8,312 nucleotides of DNA. Origin: Acidobacteriota bacterium. GTDB taxonomy: Bacteria; Acidobacteriota; Terriglobia; UBA7540. The DNA lies in contig JAJXZM010000300.1 of assembly GCA_021780055.1 (NCBI GenBank), positions 1-8,312 of the forward strand. Direction: 5' to 3'. The notes under the pieces are model-generated. The model saw only the letters and a program-made list of their open reading frames with translations, searched no databases and had not been told where the DNA came from. Positions 1 through 6,345 of this stretch are shown one piece after another. Each line of letters opens with the position of its first letter. Position 1 is the first letter of the stretch. The translations under genes and the position numbers were made by a program.

Positions 1-1
1 G

Positions 2-292
2 GTCACGTGCAGCACTTACGCTGAGGCGCTGGACTGTCTGAGGGCCGAACAATTTGACCTTGTCGTGTTGAGCCAGGGAGGCCCGTCCTTTGAGGGGCGG
101 CGGGTACTGGAAAAGTCGATAGAATTGGATCCCGGGAATCAGGTCCTGGTGGTAGCACGCGTCCTGAATATGGGCTGCTACCTGGAAGCAATGCAACTCG
201 GCGCAAGGGATTATCTGGAAGAGCCTGTACCGGAGCGCGACCTGGTCAGGGCTGTAGAAACGTGCCTGGCCACCGGCGCCATTGCTGCTTGA
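2..292 (+). CDS. Receiver-like (CheY-fold) domain protein, 5' end missing, phosphorylation residues lost
   Basis: The reading frame is open from the left edge and ends in TGA at 290-292, giving 96 visible residues. The pattern is that of a response-regulator receiver domain from helix 1 to helix 5. FDLVVLS is strand 3, followed by a PSFEG turn. VLVVAR is strand 4. LGARDYLEEPVPERDL matches the usual strand 5 and cis-proline segment. About 25 N-terminal residues of the fold, including the acidic pair, lie outside the window. The protein stops right after helix 5, so it is either a single-domain protein or the C-terminal receiver of a longer one such as a hybrid kinase. By alignment with the family consensus, the phosphoacceptor Asp is Ser (codon 71-73), the Thr/Ser switch is Ala (155-157), and the Lys before the cis-proline is Glu (221-223). 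It is therefore probably a pseudo-receiver that works without phosphorylation. It converges with the TonB_C gene. The internal GTG at 65 is not taken as the start because the domain extends upstream of it. Confidence 0.8.
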   Translation, partial: VTCSTYAEALDCLRAEQFDLVVLSQGGPSFEGRRVLEKSIELDPGNQVLVVARVLNMGCYLEAMQLGARDYLEEPVPERDLVRAVETCLATGAIAA

Positions 293-346
293 AAGTGATT
301 CTGCGTTAACACTGCGTACCAACACTGCTGCGGTTCGACTGGTATC

Positions 347-712
347 CTACTTTGACGACCTGTCCCACCACACAATGGGTTGACTGAAGGAAAAGACCAC
401 AGGAATTGAGGCCGTAACCTGCTTGCCGTTGAACTGTGCCGGCTGGAACTTCCACTTCTTGACGGTTTCTATTGCCTGCTGCGTGAAGCCGCCCGCGGCT
501 TTTAGTACCTTTACATCTTCAATTTCACCATGTGGACCGACCGTTACATTCAGAACAACTGTTCCGCCCGATACGGCATTGGCTGGGTAGGAGGGCTCGA
601 CTGTCGAGATGACTTGCGGCGGTTGGAAATCGAGGGAGACTTTCTCTTCCTTCGCCGACAGCGTGCCGCTGAATAACGCAAGGCTTATCAAAAGACCGAC
701 GGTTATTTTCAT
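347..712 (-). CDS. Secreted TonB C-terminal domain protein (energy-transducer family)
   Basis: This is a 121-residue protein. An N-terminal signal peptide (Lys2, hydrophobic residues 4-17, likely cleavage after LSA at 20) precedes a TonB C-terminal domain at about 36-110. The domain carries the family features: VEPSYPANA at the start, the strand GGTVVLNVTV, a G(P/H)GEI turn, helix QQAIETVKKWKFQPA, and the final strand IPVVFSF. In TonB this domain contacts the TonB box of outer-membrane receptors. Here there is no proline-rich periplasmic spacer and no lasting membrane anchor, so it is not a classical TonB. A free periplasmic TonB_C protein of unknown partner is the safer reading. The ATG start is backed by GGAGG (720-724) with a 7-base spacer. 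It lies downstream of the radical SAM gene on the same strand, with a gap of about 157 bp, so co-transcription is possible but not shown. Confidence 0.88.
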   Translation of the reverse strand: MKITVGLLISLALFSGTLSAKEEKVSLDFQPPQVISTVEPSYPANAVSGGTVVLNVTVGPHGEIEDVKVLKAAGGFTQQAIETVKKWKFQPAQFNGKQVTASIPVVFSFSQPIVWWDRSSK

Positions 713-768
713 TGGCGCACCTCCGGCCCAAAGACATCACAACTCCATTTTACCTTCTCTCGGTGCAG

Positions 769-799
769 CCTGGTTGATTGCCACGGCGGCAAAGCCAGG
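769..799. other. Nested hairpin between the radical SAM and TonB_C genes
   Basis: CCTGG (769-773) pairs with CCAGG (795-799). Inside it, TTGCC (778-782) pairs with GGCAA (788-792) around a 5-base loop. The hairpin lies 70 bases beyond the stop codon of the radical SAM gene and upstream of the TonB_C gene. No run of T follows on the - strand, so it is not a standard intrinsic terminator. It could be an RNA-stabilising or attenuating stem, or chance. Confidence 0.3.
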
Positions 800-869
800 T
801 TGAGCAAGGGGCAGGTTTATCCCGACGAATGGGCGAAACGCCACCGCGACAAAAAGACGTTCTAATTGT

Positions 870-2396
870 TCAGGAGCCCGGCGTTGCAGTTGATGGCGAA
901 GCATTCTGCACCCGCGGAGACGAGATGTCCGCTAGAGGAGCAATTTCATGGTTCGTGAACGAGCGCAGGGAGAAGACCTCGCGTACGGAGCGCCGGTTTT
1001 GCCAGATGAGTTTGAGCCATGCACGGACAGTCATCTGGCGGAAATAGATTCCGCGGAACGCCAGAGTGGCGAACACGTAGAGCAGTTTCGAAACGAACCG
1101 CACGTCCCGCATGCGTCTGACGCGCCGGAAGATTCCTGAAGGGCTGTAAGCCATGCCCCAGGCGGTGCGAACTTCGTTTTCAAGTTCAGCGGGGGTCATG
1201 TGTTTGGGCGTAAAAGCCGCACCGTAGGGACGGTAGTTCAACCAGTGGCGCTCCTCAAGCCGTCCCTGTTCGTGGAGGGATTTAATGAGCGGCGTTCCAG
1301 GCAGGGGCGTGAGCTGGCTGAATACGGGGAAGAACCCCGGAGGCCAGTTCTGGACCACGTCCCAGGTCTTGCGGGCCACGCCGGTCCGGTCCGCGTCAAT
1401 TCCCATGATAAAGGCGGTGACGCAGTAAACGCCTCGCCGCTGGAGATCTCCGATGATCTGGCCATATTCCTCGGGTTTGTTGAAGGTCTTGCTCACTTCC
1501 TTCAGGCTTTCCGGCAGGACGGATTCCAGTCCGATGAACACACAGACGCACCCGGAAGCTCTCAGCAGGTCAAGCAGTTCCTGATCGCGCAACAGGTTCA
1601 TTGAGATTTGCGCCACCCAGTAAATGCGAACGTCGGCTTCAATCATGGCGCGCATCAGGGATTTGGCGCGGCGCGGATTGATGGCGAAATTGTCATCGAC
1701 AAAGAAGACCAGGGTGCGCCCGAGACTTTTCAGCAGCTTGAGTTCCTCGACCACGCTTTCATTTGTGCGAAAGCGGATTTTCTCTCCGAAAAACGGGCTG
1801 ACGGTGCAGAAATCGCAACGGTAGGGGCAGCCGCGGCCGGTCTCGATAGGTGAGATGCTGACGTCATAACGTCCCCAGCCAAAAGCGCGCAACGCTTTGG
1901 AGGCCCAGGCCGGTAGTACTCTAAACTGCCTGAAATCGGTCTGTTCCCACGGGATGCGCGGGTAGTTCTCAAGGCTGGGCTTCTCGCAGGAACGGTAGAT
2001 GGGCTGCAGCTTGCCCGCTTCAAAATCCTTCAGCATCTGCGGCCACAAGTCGTCGGCCTCGCCGCAGGCGACGCTGTCGGCGTGTTCAAGCGCTTCCTCC
2101 GGTTCTTCCGTAACGTGCGGCCCGCCCATTACCACTGGCACGCCGAGGGCGCGAATGCCGTCTGCAACGGCATAGGAGCGGTGAATGGTTCGGGTCATGC
2201 CGCCAATGCCGACCAGGTCAAATTTTTCCTCGCGAACGTAGTCAGCAAGTTGTTTGGGATCCATTCGGACGACGTTGCCGTCGAGTGTCGTGACGTTGTG
2301 GCCGGGGGGAGTCAGCGATTTAAGGACATAGGGCCATAGGGTCGGCATATAACTGTGAGTAATGCGATTGTCTGGAACATAAAAAAGAACACGCAA
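870..2396 (-). CDS. B12-binding-domain radical SAM protein
   Basis: This 508-residue protein has the two-domain layout of cobalamin-dependent radical SAM enzymes (COG1032 type). Residues 1-135 form a B12-binding Rossmann-like domain with FDLVGIGG near 59, VVMGGPHVTEEPEE near 88 and CGEADD near 111. The DxHxxG motif of His-on cobalamin binding is absent, which is common in this class. Residues 180-400 form the radical SAM barrel. C190, C194 and C197 make the CxxxCxxC motif that holds the 4Fe-4S cluster, followed by FFVDDNF (231-237), FIGLES (287-292) and TPLPGTP (363-369). The C-terminal 100 residues are basic with a hydrophobic stretch near 436-450 that could touch the membrane. Relatives methylate unreactive carbons or modify lipids and pigments, but the substrate cannot be read from the sequence, so no gene symbol is given. 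Neighbours do not identify a pathway. The start is TTG, chosen because GGAGG lies 6 bases upstream and the domain begins at once. Confidence 0.93.
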   Translation of the reverse strand: MRVLFYVPDNRITHSYMPTLWPYVLKSLTPPGHNVTTLDGNVVRMDPKQLADYVREEKFDLVGIGGMTRTIHRSYAVADGIRALGVPVVMGGPHVTEEPEEALEHADSVACGEADDLWPQMLKDFEAGKLQPIYRSCEKPSLENYPRIPWEQTDFRQFRVLPAWASKALRAFGWGRYDVSISPIETGRGCPYRCDFCTVSPFFGEKIRFRTNESVVEELKLLKSLGRTLVFFVDDNFAINPRRAKSLMRAMIEADVRIYWVAQISMNLLRDQELLDLLRASGCVCVFIGLESVLPESLKEVSKTFNKPEEYGQIIGDLQRRGVYCVTAFIMGIDADRTGVARKTWDVVQNWPPGFFPVFSQLTPLPGTPLIKSLHEQGRLEERHWLNYRPYGAAFTPKHMTPAELENEVRTAWGMAYSPSGIFRRVRRMRDVRFVSKLLYVFATLAFRGIYFRQMTVRAWLKLIWQNRRSVREVFSLRSFTNHEIAPLADISSPRVQNASPSTATPGS

Positions 2397-2402
2397 CGGT
2401 TG

Positions 2403-2407
2403 CCTCC
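2403..2407 (-). promoter_or_regulatory. Ribosome binding site fixing a TTG start
   Basis: A full GGAGG on the - strand lies 6 bases before the TTG at 2396. No ATG is suitably placed, because the first in-frame ATG is codon 17, inside the cobalamin domain. TTG is the weakest of the common start codons, so it may hold synthesis of this enzyme low. Confidence 0.7.
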
Positions 2408-2766
2408 GTTTGGTGCGGATAGATGAAAAGTGAGACTTAGAAAGCCACGTTTCAGAGGAGCACCCCGAGGCCCATCCTACGCCCGTGGGCGGACAATGTC
2501 AAAGACATACACAGGTGCGCGACAAAAATGTGCGAAATGGGGAACTTTGCCTCGCGATAATTATACCGGCTTTGAGGGTAGACGCGTTCTCCGCCAATTT
2601 CCTGGCCCCGGGAAAGCTCCGGTTCGTTTTGGGTTTGTTTTTGGCTAGTTGTGTATGCGTTCCCTTTGTTTTCAATAACTTCTCCGCTTTGTTTTTAAAA
2701 TAATATCTTTTTCTTGTCCCATTTTTCCCATTTGCCACCTGAAACCGCCCTCGCCAGCCTGAAGTA

Positions 2767-2796
2767 AGGCTACCATACTAGGCCAGCGCCTGTCAA
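2767..2796 (-). promoter_or_regulatory. Candidate sigma-70-type promoter reading towards the radical SAM gene
   Basis: On the - strand a perfect TTGACA (2796-2791) is followed after 18 bases by TAGCCT (2772-2767), which keeps the first T, the A and the last T of the -10 consensus. The predicted start is near 2760. That would leave a leader of about 365 bases before the radical SAM gene, or about 22 bases before the weak Lys-rich frame that begins at 2738. The -10 match is poor, so this is a candidate only. Confidence 0.3.
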
Positions 2797-2819
2797 GCAA
2801 AATCGGCCGGCGATTGCTT
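2795..2819. other. Hairpin with a two-base bulge
   Basis: AAGCAA (2795-2800) and TCG (2803-2805) pair with CGATTGCTT (2811-2819), leaving AA bulged out and a 5-base loop. It overlaps the TTGACA candidate by two bases. No T-run follows on either strand, so it is not a typical terminator. Confidence 0.4.
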
Positions 2820-2846
2820 CAGGGGTTGAACGGGTAACGGGTAACC

Positions 2847-2977
2847 ATGGTCAGTGTTGTTCTGACCGTAGGTTCTTCGCAAGGGAAACTACCCACGGAC
2901 AGGAAAGCTTTGTCCGTGGATACCAAACTGCGGCTGGCGCAGACCGCAATCTTTGGGGTCTGCGATCAGCGAAGCTG
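2847..2977. repeat. Cluster of adjacent inverted repeats (possible structured RNA or dispersed palindromic element)
   Basis: Stems follow each other with little space between. The first is ATGGTCAG with CTGACCGT (2847-2854 and 2862-2869, one G-T pair). A weaker stem lies at 2871-2893. Then come CCACGGACA with TGTCCGTGG (2893-2901 and 2911-2919, 9 perfect pairs, 9-base loop), CGCAGACC with GGTCTGCG (2938-2945 and 2957-2964, 8 perfect pairs), and CAGC-GAA-GCTG (2967-2977). None is followed by a T-run. The two perfect long stems only 18 bases apart are unlikely by chance. Whether this is transcribed is unknown. Confidence 0.55.
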
Positions 2978-3004
2978 AGTAAAGCTAGAATAGCGGGTTG
3001 CAGG

Positions 3005-3032
3005 AGCCGCAGCATGATGGCAGCAAGCGGCT
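3005..3032. other. Hairpin AGCCGC/GCGGCT
   Basis: AGCCGC (3005-3010) pairs perfectly with GCGGCT (3027-3032) around a 16-base loop. It continues the run of inverted repeats to its left. On its own it would be weak evidence of anything. Confidence 0.3.
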
Positions 3033-3114
3033 GTGGTCAAGCTGGGGATTTTGTTCTCTGAAGGATACATCGATCATTGCAAAGGATCGGTTGTAATGAA
3101 CTTAAGCAAATGCC

Positions 3115-3129
3115 TCTCGCTTCGCGAGA
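3115..3129 (-). terminator. Tight hairpin downstream of the transglycosylase-like gene
   Basis: TCTCGC (3115-3120) pairs with GCGAGA (3124-3129) around a 3-base loop, 53 bases past the stop codon of the - strand gene. On the - strand it is followed by GGCATTTGCTT, which is only weakly T-rich. It may be an imperfect intrinsic terminator or part of the nearby hairpin cluster. Confidence 0.3.
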
Positions 3130-3182
3130 CCGCAGACACGACAAGGCGCGTATCTGCGCCAGCCCCGCGGAGGATTGCTGGT

Positions 3183-4448
3183 TTATTGCGGACTGGCGGC
3201 GTAATTCTTCGATGGAACTGTGGGCAGGCTCGTTGGAGATTCTGTGGTGCGCTGGGGCGAGGAAGAGCGGCCCAGCCAGGACTTTGCGACACTTAACCCG
3301 TCCAGATGGGCGGCGCGTTCAAGAAAGTCCCGCGCGTAGAGGGCGACGGCCTCGACGCCGGCGGCGTACTGATAGTTGGGCTTTTGAATACTGCCGTTAT
3401 AGGCTCCGACGGCTTTGGCGATGTCGCCATGGGTCTCGTCCAGAAGATGGCGGAGCAGCAGCCCCGCGTAAGTTGTAAGCACTTCGGAGTTATCAATATC
3501 AAAGCTCAGACGCTTTGAAGGCCGCAGGCGGGGCGGCAAAGCTGAATAATCACGTTTGTCCTTCAGATAAAGATCGTGGGCGCTGCGCAACGTTTCGCGA
3601 GTGATCTGCCAGATGCCCATGGCGTAATCGCTGACCAGCACACGGCCTCTCTCCCGCCTGAGGACGATGTCGCCCCGTTGCGGCCGCCTCTTCCAGACGG
3701 AGTGGTCCAGATCGCCGCGGACGTTCATGTAGTTGTTTTCCATAGCGCCGATGCCGAGGAAAACATCCAGCGGCAGGTCGTAGAAATGGACGACGTCAAG
3801 AATGTCTGCCGACAGTTCTTTGGCCTGGTCAAAAGTAAGCGTGGTGGGTACGGGTTCGATGCGCTCACGGACGCGACGGTCGGTGCGGGATTTGAACACC
3901 AGAAAACGTGCCAGCGGAACAAGAAGCTGTGAAGTTGACAACGACGACAGCCGCGGAGTGTGAGTGGGATTATAGCTGCCAAGAAATACGGTCGTTTGAA
4001 GGCGCATACGGGCCAGGCCTTCAAAACTGACAGGGCGCAATTGATAGTCAGGAATATAACCTTTCGCCGTCAAGCGGCCCAGGTAGGGAACATCGGAGAG
4101 TAAGTTGTTGTCGAGCACGAGAAAAATCTCATACAGCGGACCCGAATCGGCGTGCTTCACAGTCAGCAGGACGCGAGGTGCGGCAAGCCCGGCGTGAGTT
4201 TTCAGATATTCATAATGGAGGTAGGCTTCCAGCTCAGACTTGCATTCGCCCACCCTTGCCAGCAGGGCATCGGTGCGAAGCTGAATGGCCAGGCGGTTGC
4301 CCTCAAACCTGACGACAGGCAGGCACGGCGGCAACTGAGTGTTGATGGTTTGCGGCCAGGTACGATACGAGACCCACGTGGAAAGACACACGATTCCTCC
4401 AATCCCGGTGATAAACCCAACCGCTTTCAACAGTGAACCCCTGCGCAT
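3183..4448 (-). CDS. Membrane-anchored lytic transglycosylase-like (SLT-fold) protein
   Basis: From the chosen ATG the protein has 421 residues. A short basic start (MRRGS) and a hydrophobic segment (about 7-25) make a signal anchor or signal peptide, so the rest should lie in the periplasm. The C-terminal half carries a lysozyme-like transglycosylase fold. GIGAMENNY (232-240) supplies the probable catalytic Glu237, DYAMGIWQIT (274-283) matches the GxMGLMQ-type motif, and AVGAYNGS (346-353) with YAAGV (361-365) matches the AYNxG...Y region. Members cleave the MurNAc-GlcNAc bond of peptidoglycan to give anhydro products. The gap between the Glu and the MGIWQ motif is longer than usual and rich in Arg, which suggests an inserted loop. 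Residues of about 40-200 match no domain I recognise. The tail (about 393-421) is Ser/Pro-rich. An in-frame TTG at 4469 would add 7 residues, but it overlaps a TATAAT box, so ATG 4448 is preferred. Confidence 0.82.
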   Translation of the reverse strand: MRRGSLLKAVGFITGIGGIVCLSTWVSYRTWPQTINTQLPPCLPVVRFEGNRLAIQLRTDALLARVGECKSELEAYLHYEYLKTHAGLAAPRVLLTVKHADSGPLYEIFLVLDNNLLSDVPYLGRLTAKGYIPDYQLRPVSFEGLARMRLQTTVFLGSYNPTHTPRLSSLSTSQLLVPLARFLVFKSRTDRRVRERIEPVPTTLTFDQAKELSADILDVVHFYDLPLDVFLGIGAMENNYMNVRGDLDHSVWKRRPQRGDIVLRRERGRVLVSDYAMGIWQITRETLRSAHDLYLKDKRDYSALPPRLRPSKRLSFDIDNSEVLTTYAGLLLRHLLDETHGDIAKAVGAYNGSIQKPNYQYAAGVEAVALYARDFLERAAHLDGLSVAKSWLGRSSSPQRTTESPTSLPTVPSKNYAASPQ

Positions 4449-4469
4449 CGCTAAGCCATCCCTGGTCAA

Positions 4470-4475
4470 ATTATA
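4470..4475 (-). promoter_or_regulatory. Candidate -10 box of the transglycosylase-like gene
   Basis: A perfect TATAAT on the - strand sits 21 bases upstream of the ATG at 4448. A transcript starting about 7 bases downstream (near 4463) would open with AGGGAUGG, which could act as the ribosome site. The alternative TTG start at 4469 would then lie outside the transcript. The -35 region, 17 bases further upstream, does not match consensus. Confidence 0.4.
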
Positions 4476-4737
4476 AAACTGTGAAAGAAATCAGGAGTCG
4501 TAAATTCGGTTCTCCACACTTCCGAGTAAATCCAGAGCATGATCTTTTCCACTTTGGTGGTCACAGGATGTGTGTTTCGGGCGGTGATACGTTCTTTCAT
4601 TTCCGGATATTAAGCGAACTTTGCCGGGGAGACTCGATCAGTAAATTCTTTCCTTATCGGTGTAAATATTACGTTTGCGGACGGGCTGCCTCGTGACAAT
4701 TAGGCGCTTATCCACACCAAACTACGGGTCCTAACTT

Positions 4738-4765
4738 TTGGCCTGCTAATTGCTTGATGTATCAG
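4738..4765 (+). promoter_or_regulatory. Weak candidate promoter of the lipoprotein gene
   Basis: TTGGCC and TATCAG are spaced by 16 bases. They keep TTG of the -35 box and T, A, T, A of the -10 box. The predicted start near 4772 would give a leader of about 65 bases. The match is poor, and nothing better at a workable distance was found. Confidence 0.2.
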
Positions 4766-4836
4766 TTTCCACAGCAAGACCTGATGGAAGTGTTTGATAG
4801 ACAGCTCATACTCAAATAACTGTCAACGGGGGCACA

Positions 4837-6243
4837 ATGAAAATACGGAGTCTTACGGGGACTTTTCTTGTTTTAGCTATCTCACTTTTGCTTGCCGGTT
4901 GCGGGGGAAGTACTACAACCTCTTCTTCGCTTACTCCGGGGTCGGTGCCAGTCAGCCTGACGATAGGGGACACACCCCCGAGTGGCGTCAGCGTTCTGTC
5001 GTTTGAAATCGAGGTGACAGGGGCCGTTCTCCAGCAGAGCGGCAACACGGTTTCATTGCTCAATTCACCAACCGATATTGAACTTTCCAATCTCCAAACC
5101 GGAACAACCCTGCTGAATACCGGTGGTGCTCCCGCGGGTACATATCAGAGTATTCAGGTCACTTTCGCGAATGCTGAACTGACGATTCAGAACAACTCAG
5201 GCGCCACCATAGCCGGATGCGCGAACGGCCAGGTGTGTGAATTGAAACCTTCCATCAGCCAGGCCACTGCAACTTACTCGGGCGCTCCCTTTCCACTAAC
5301 GTTGACTGCGAATTCTCCTACCGGGCTAGCCCTGGATTTCAATCTGGATCAGTCCATTCAGGGCGATCTTTCTATCAGCCCGAGCATCAGCTTCACACAG
5401 CTTCAGGCCACCAGCGAGAGTGAGGGCGAGCAACTTGACCACTTTGACGATTTGTCGGGGACAGTTATGGCAGTGGGAAATAACCAGCTTACTTTGCAGA
5501 ATGCCAGCGGGAAGTCTTTCGTGATCGGGGTGGATTCCAACACCCAGTATGAGGACTTCGGCCAGTCCGGCTGTACTGCGAGCAATTTTTCTTGCCTGGC
5601 CCAGAACCAGAACCTGGAAGTGAGTGTTGGGTTGATGTCCGGTGGGGCTCTTGTGGCGAAGGAAATCCAGCTGGAGGGCGACAACAACGCAGAGGACCTG
5701 GAAGGCGTGGTTGTGTCGATTACGAGTCCCACTCAGTTCAACATGGTGGTCCTGGATGAGATTCCCGATATCACGGGTATTCAGGTGGGGAATCCCATCA
5801 CAGTGACGATCCAGAGCGGGGCCACGTTCCAAGTGGATAACAACATCCAGCTCAACATTCCGTCGACGGATGGCTTTGCCTCAGCGGCGGATTTAATGGT
5901 GGGCCAGGAGGTGCAGGTCAGGCGAATTTCCACTGGCTCCACAGGCACCACTGTTGCCACCGACCAGCTTACGCTGAAGCCCTCCGAGATCACTGCAAGC
6001 GTGGATGCGATTCAAAGTTCGTCAGCGTTTACGATCAATAATCTCCCGGGCCTTTTTATAAACGCGACCCCCAGCGTCGGCCAGATCAGCGTCCTGACGT
6101 CGTCGGGGACGACCTATGAGGATGTATCGGGCGTGGGCGGGCTCAGCTCCGGAGACAGTGTTTCGGTGAAGGGGTTGCTCTATAAGACGGTGACAACGCC
6201 GGAGGTCCCTGACCTGGTTGCAGAACAGGTCCGCAAACGATAG
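4837..6243 (+). CDS. Lipoprotein with DUF4382 and tandem DUF5666-like domains
   Basis: This 468-residue protein starts with a lipoprotein signal: basic MKIR, a hydrophobic core, then the lipobox LAGC with Cys22 as the likely lipidated residue, followed by a Gly/Ser/Thr-rich linker. Residues of about 37-172 match DUF4382, with SVPVSLTIGDTPPSGV at the start, then GTYQSIQVTF and ALDFNLD. From about 205 a DUF5666-like domain follows (DLSGTVMAVGNNQLTLQN ... VAKEIQLEG, to 281). Two further segments of similar plan lie at about 287-380 and 386-465. Each opens with a V-V or V-D-A-I strand and includes VGQEVQVRR- or SGDSVSVKG-like text, which suggests diverged repeats of one beta-rich fold. These families are of unknown function. 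The protein should sit in the inner or outer membrane leaflet facing the periplasm, or on the cell surface. The ATG is preceded by GGGGG (4828-4832). The gene stands alone between a divergent gene and a terminator. Confidence 0.9.
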   Translation: MKIRSLTGTFLVLAISLLLAGCGGSTTTSSSLTPGSVPVSLTIGDTPPSGVSVLSFEIEVTGAVLQQSGNTVSLLNSPTDIELSNLQTGTTLLNTGGAPAGTYQSIQVTFANAELTIQNNSGATIAGCANGQVCELKPSISQATATYSGAPFPLTLTANSPTGLALDFNLDQSIQGDLSISPSISFTQLQATSESEGEQLDHFDDLSGTVMAVGNNQLTLQNASGKSFVIGVDSNTQYEDFGQSGCTASNFSCLAQNQNLEVSVGLMSGGALVAKEIQLEGDNNAEDLEGVVVSITSPTQFNMVVLDEIPDITGIQVGNPITVTIQSGATFQVDNNIQLNIPSTDGFASAADLMVGQEVQVRRISTGSTGTTVATDQLTLKPSEITASVDAIQSSSAFTINNLPGLFINATPSVGQISVLTSSGTTYEDVSGVGGLSSGDSVSVKGLLYKTVTTPEVPDLVAEQVRKR

Positions 6244-6296
6244 GCACGCTCCTGGAATCGAATTGCGGGGCCGGCTATTGCACCCAGCGCCGCAGA

Positions 6297-6345
6297 AAGA
6301 AACGGCCCGGGCGGTGGGAATCCAAACTGTCCGGGCCATTTTCTT
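6297..6345 (+). terminator. Hairpin terminator, probably bidirectional
   Basis: GGCCCGG (6304-6310) pairs with CCGGGCC (6331-6337) around a 20-base loop. Beyond a small internal loop, AAGAAA (6297-6302) pairs with TTTCTT (6340-6345). On the + strand the strong stem runs into ATTTTCTT, and on the - strand into GTTTCTTT. It lies 54 bases past the lipoprotein stop and also downstream of the converging pump operon, so it can serve both. Confidence 0.7.

Larger units (their letters stand above)
2397..3182. other. Long gene-poor region with an A-rich tract and clustered hairpins
   Basis: No convincing gene is present in these roughly 790 bp between two - strand genes. From 2630 to 2735 the - strand is strongly A-rich, unlike the surroundings. 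An open frame on the - strand (2499-2738, GTG start, 79 codons, Lys-rich) crosses it but matches no family I can name with confidence. CGCCCGTGGGCG (2480-2491) is an inverted repeat with a 2-base centre. TATAAT on the - strand (2560-2565) lies about 160 bases upstream of the radical SAM start but has no recognisable -35 box at the right distance. From 2795 to 3129 several hairpins follow closely. CGGGTAA is repeated in tandem at 2831-2844. Confidence 0.6.
4449..4836. other. Divergent intergenic region between the transglycosylase-like and lipoprotein genes
   Basis: These 388 bp separate two genes that point away from each other and hold no convincing coding frame. The base composition is more AT-rich than in the genes. 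Besides the TATAAT of the - strand gene, a weak + strand candidate is TTGGCC (4738-4743), 16 bases, TATCAG (4760-4765), about 70 bases before the lipoprotein ATG. No clear operator repeat or riboswitch-like fold is visible. Confidence 0.5.

Noticed and set aside
293..346. GTACCA/TGGTAT inverted repeat (317-346) as a terminator between the receiver and TonB_C genes
   Set aside because: The 6-pair stem includes a G-T pair, has an 18-base loop, and no T-run follows on either strand.
1200..1604. A 134-codon + strand frame inside the radical SAM gene
   Set aside because: It lies opposite a gene with clear catalytic motifs, and its translation shows no domain, signal or hydrophobic pattern. It is an antisense shadow.
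2499..2738. Calling the Lys-rich frame a ribosomal protein bL27 gene
   Set aside because: Only about nine residues resemble the bL27 core. The conserved start and the RGT...HPG region are missing, so it is kept as a low-grade finding only.
2831..2844. Tandem CGGGTAA repeat as a CRISPR or iteron array
   Set aside because: There are only two 7-base copies with no spacer structure, no cas or replication gene nearby, and no further copies noticed in the window.
4433..4696. An 87-codon + strand frame in the divergent intergenic region
   Set aside because: It begins inside the - strand gene, lacks a ribosome site and shows no family features. Its composition is that of AT-rich spacer.
4794..4822. 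TTGATA, 17 bases, TAACTG as a promoter for the lipoprotein gene
   Set aside because: The predicted start near 4829 falls inside the GGGGG ribosome site at 4828-4832, so a usable leader could not form.
5326..5832. A 168-codon - strand frame inside the lipoprotein gene
   Set aside because: It is rich in His, Arg and Leu with no recognisable fold, and the + strand gene has a lipobox and family matches. It is a shadow of that gene.
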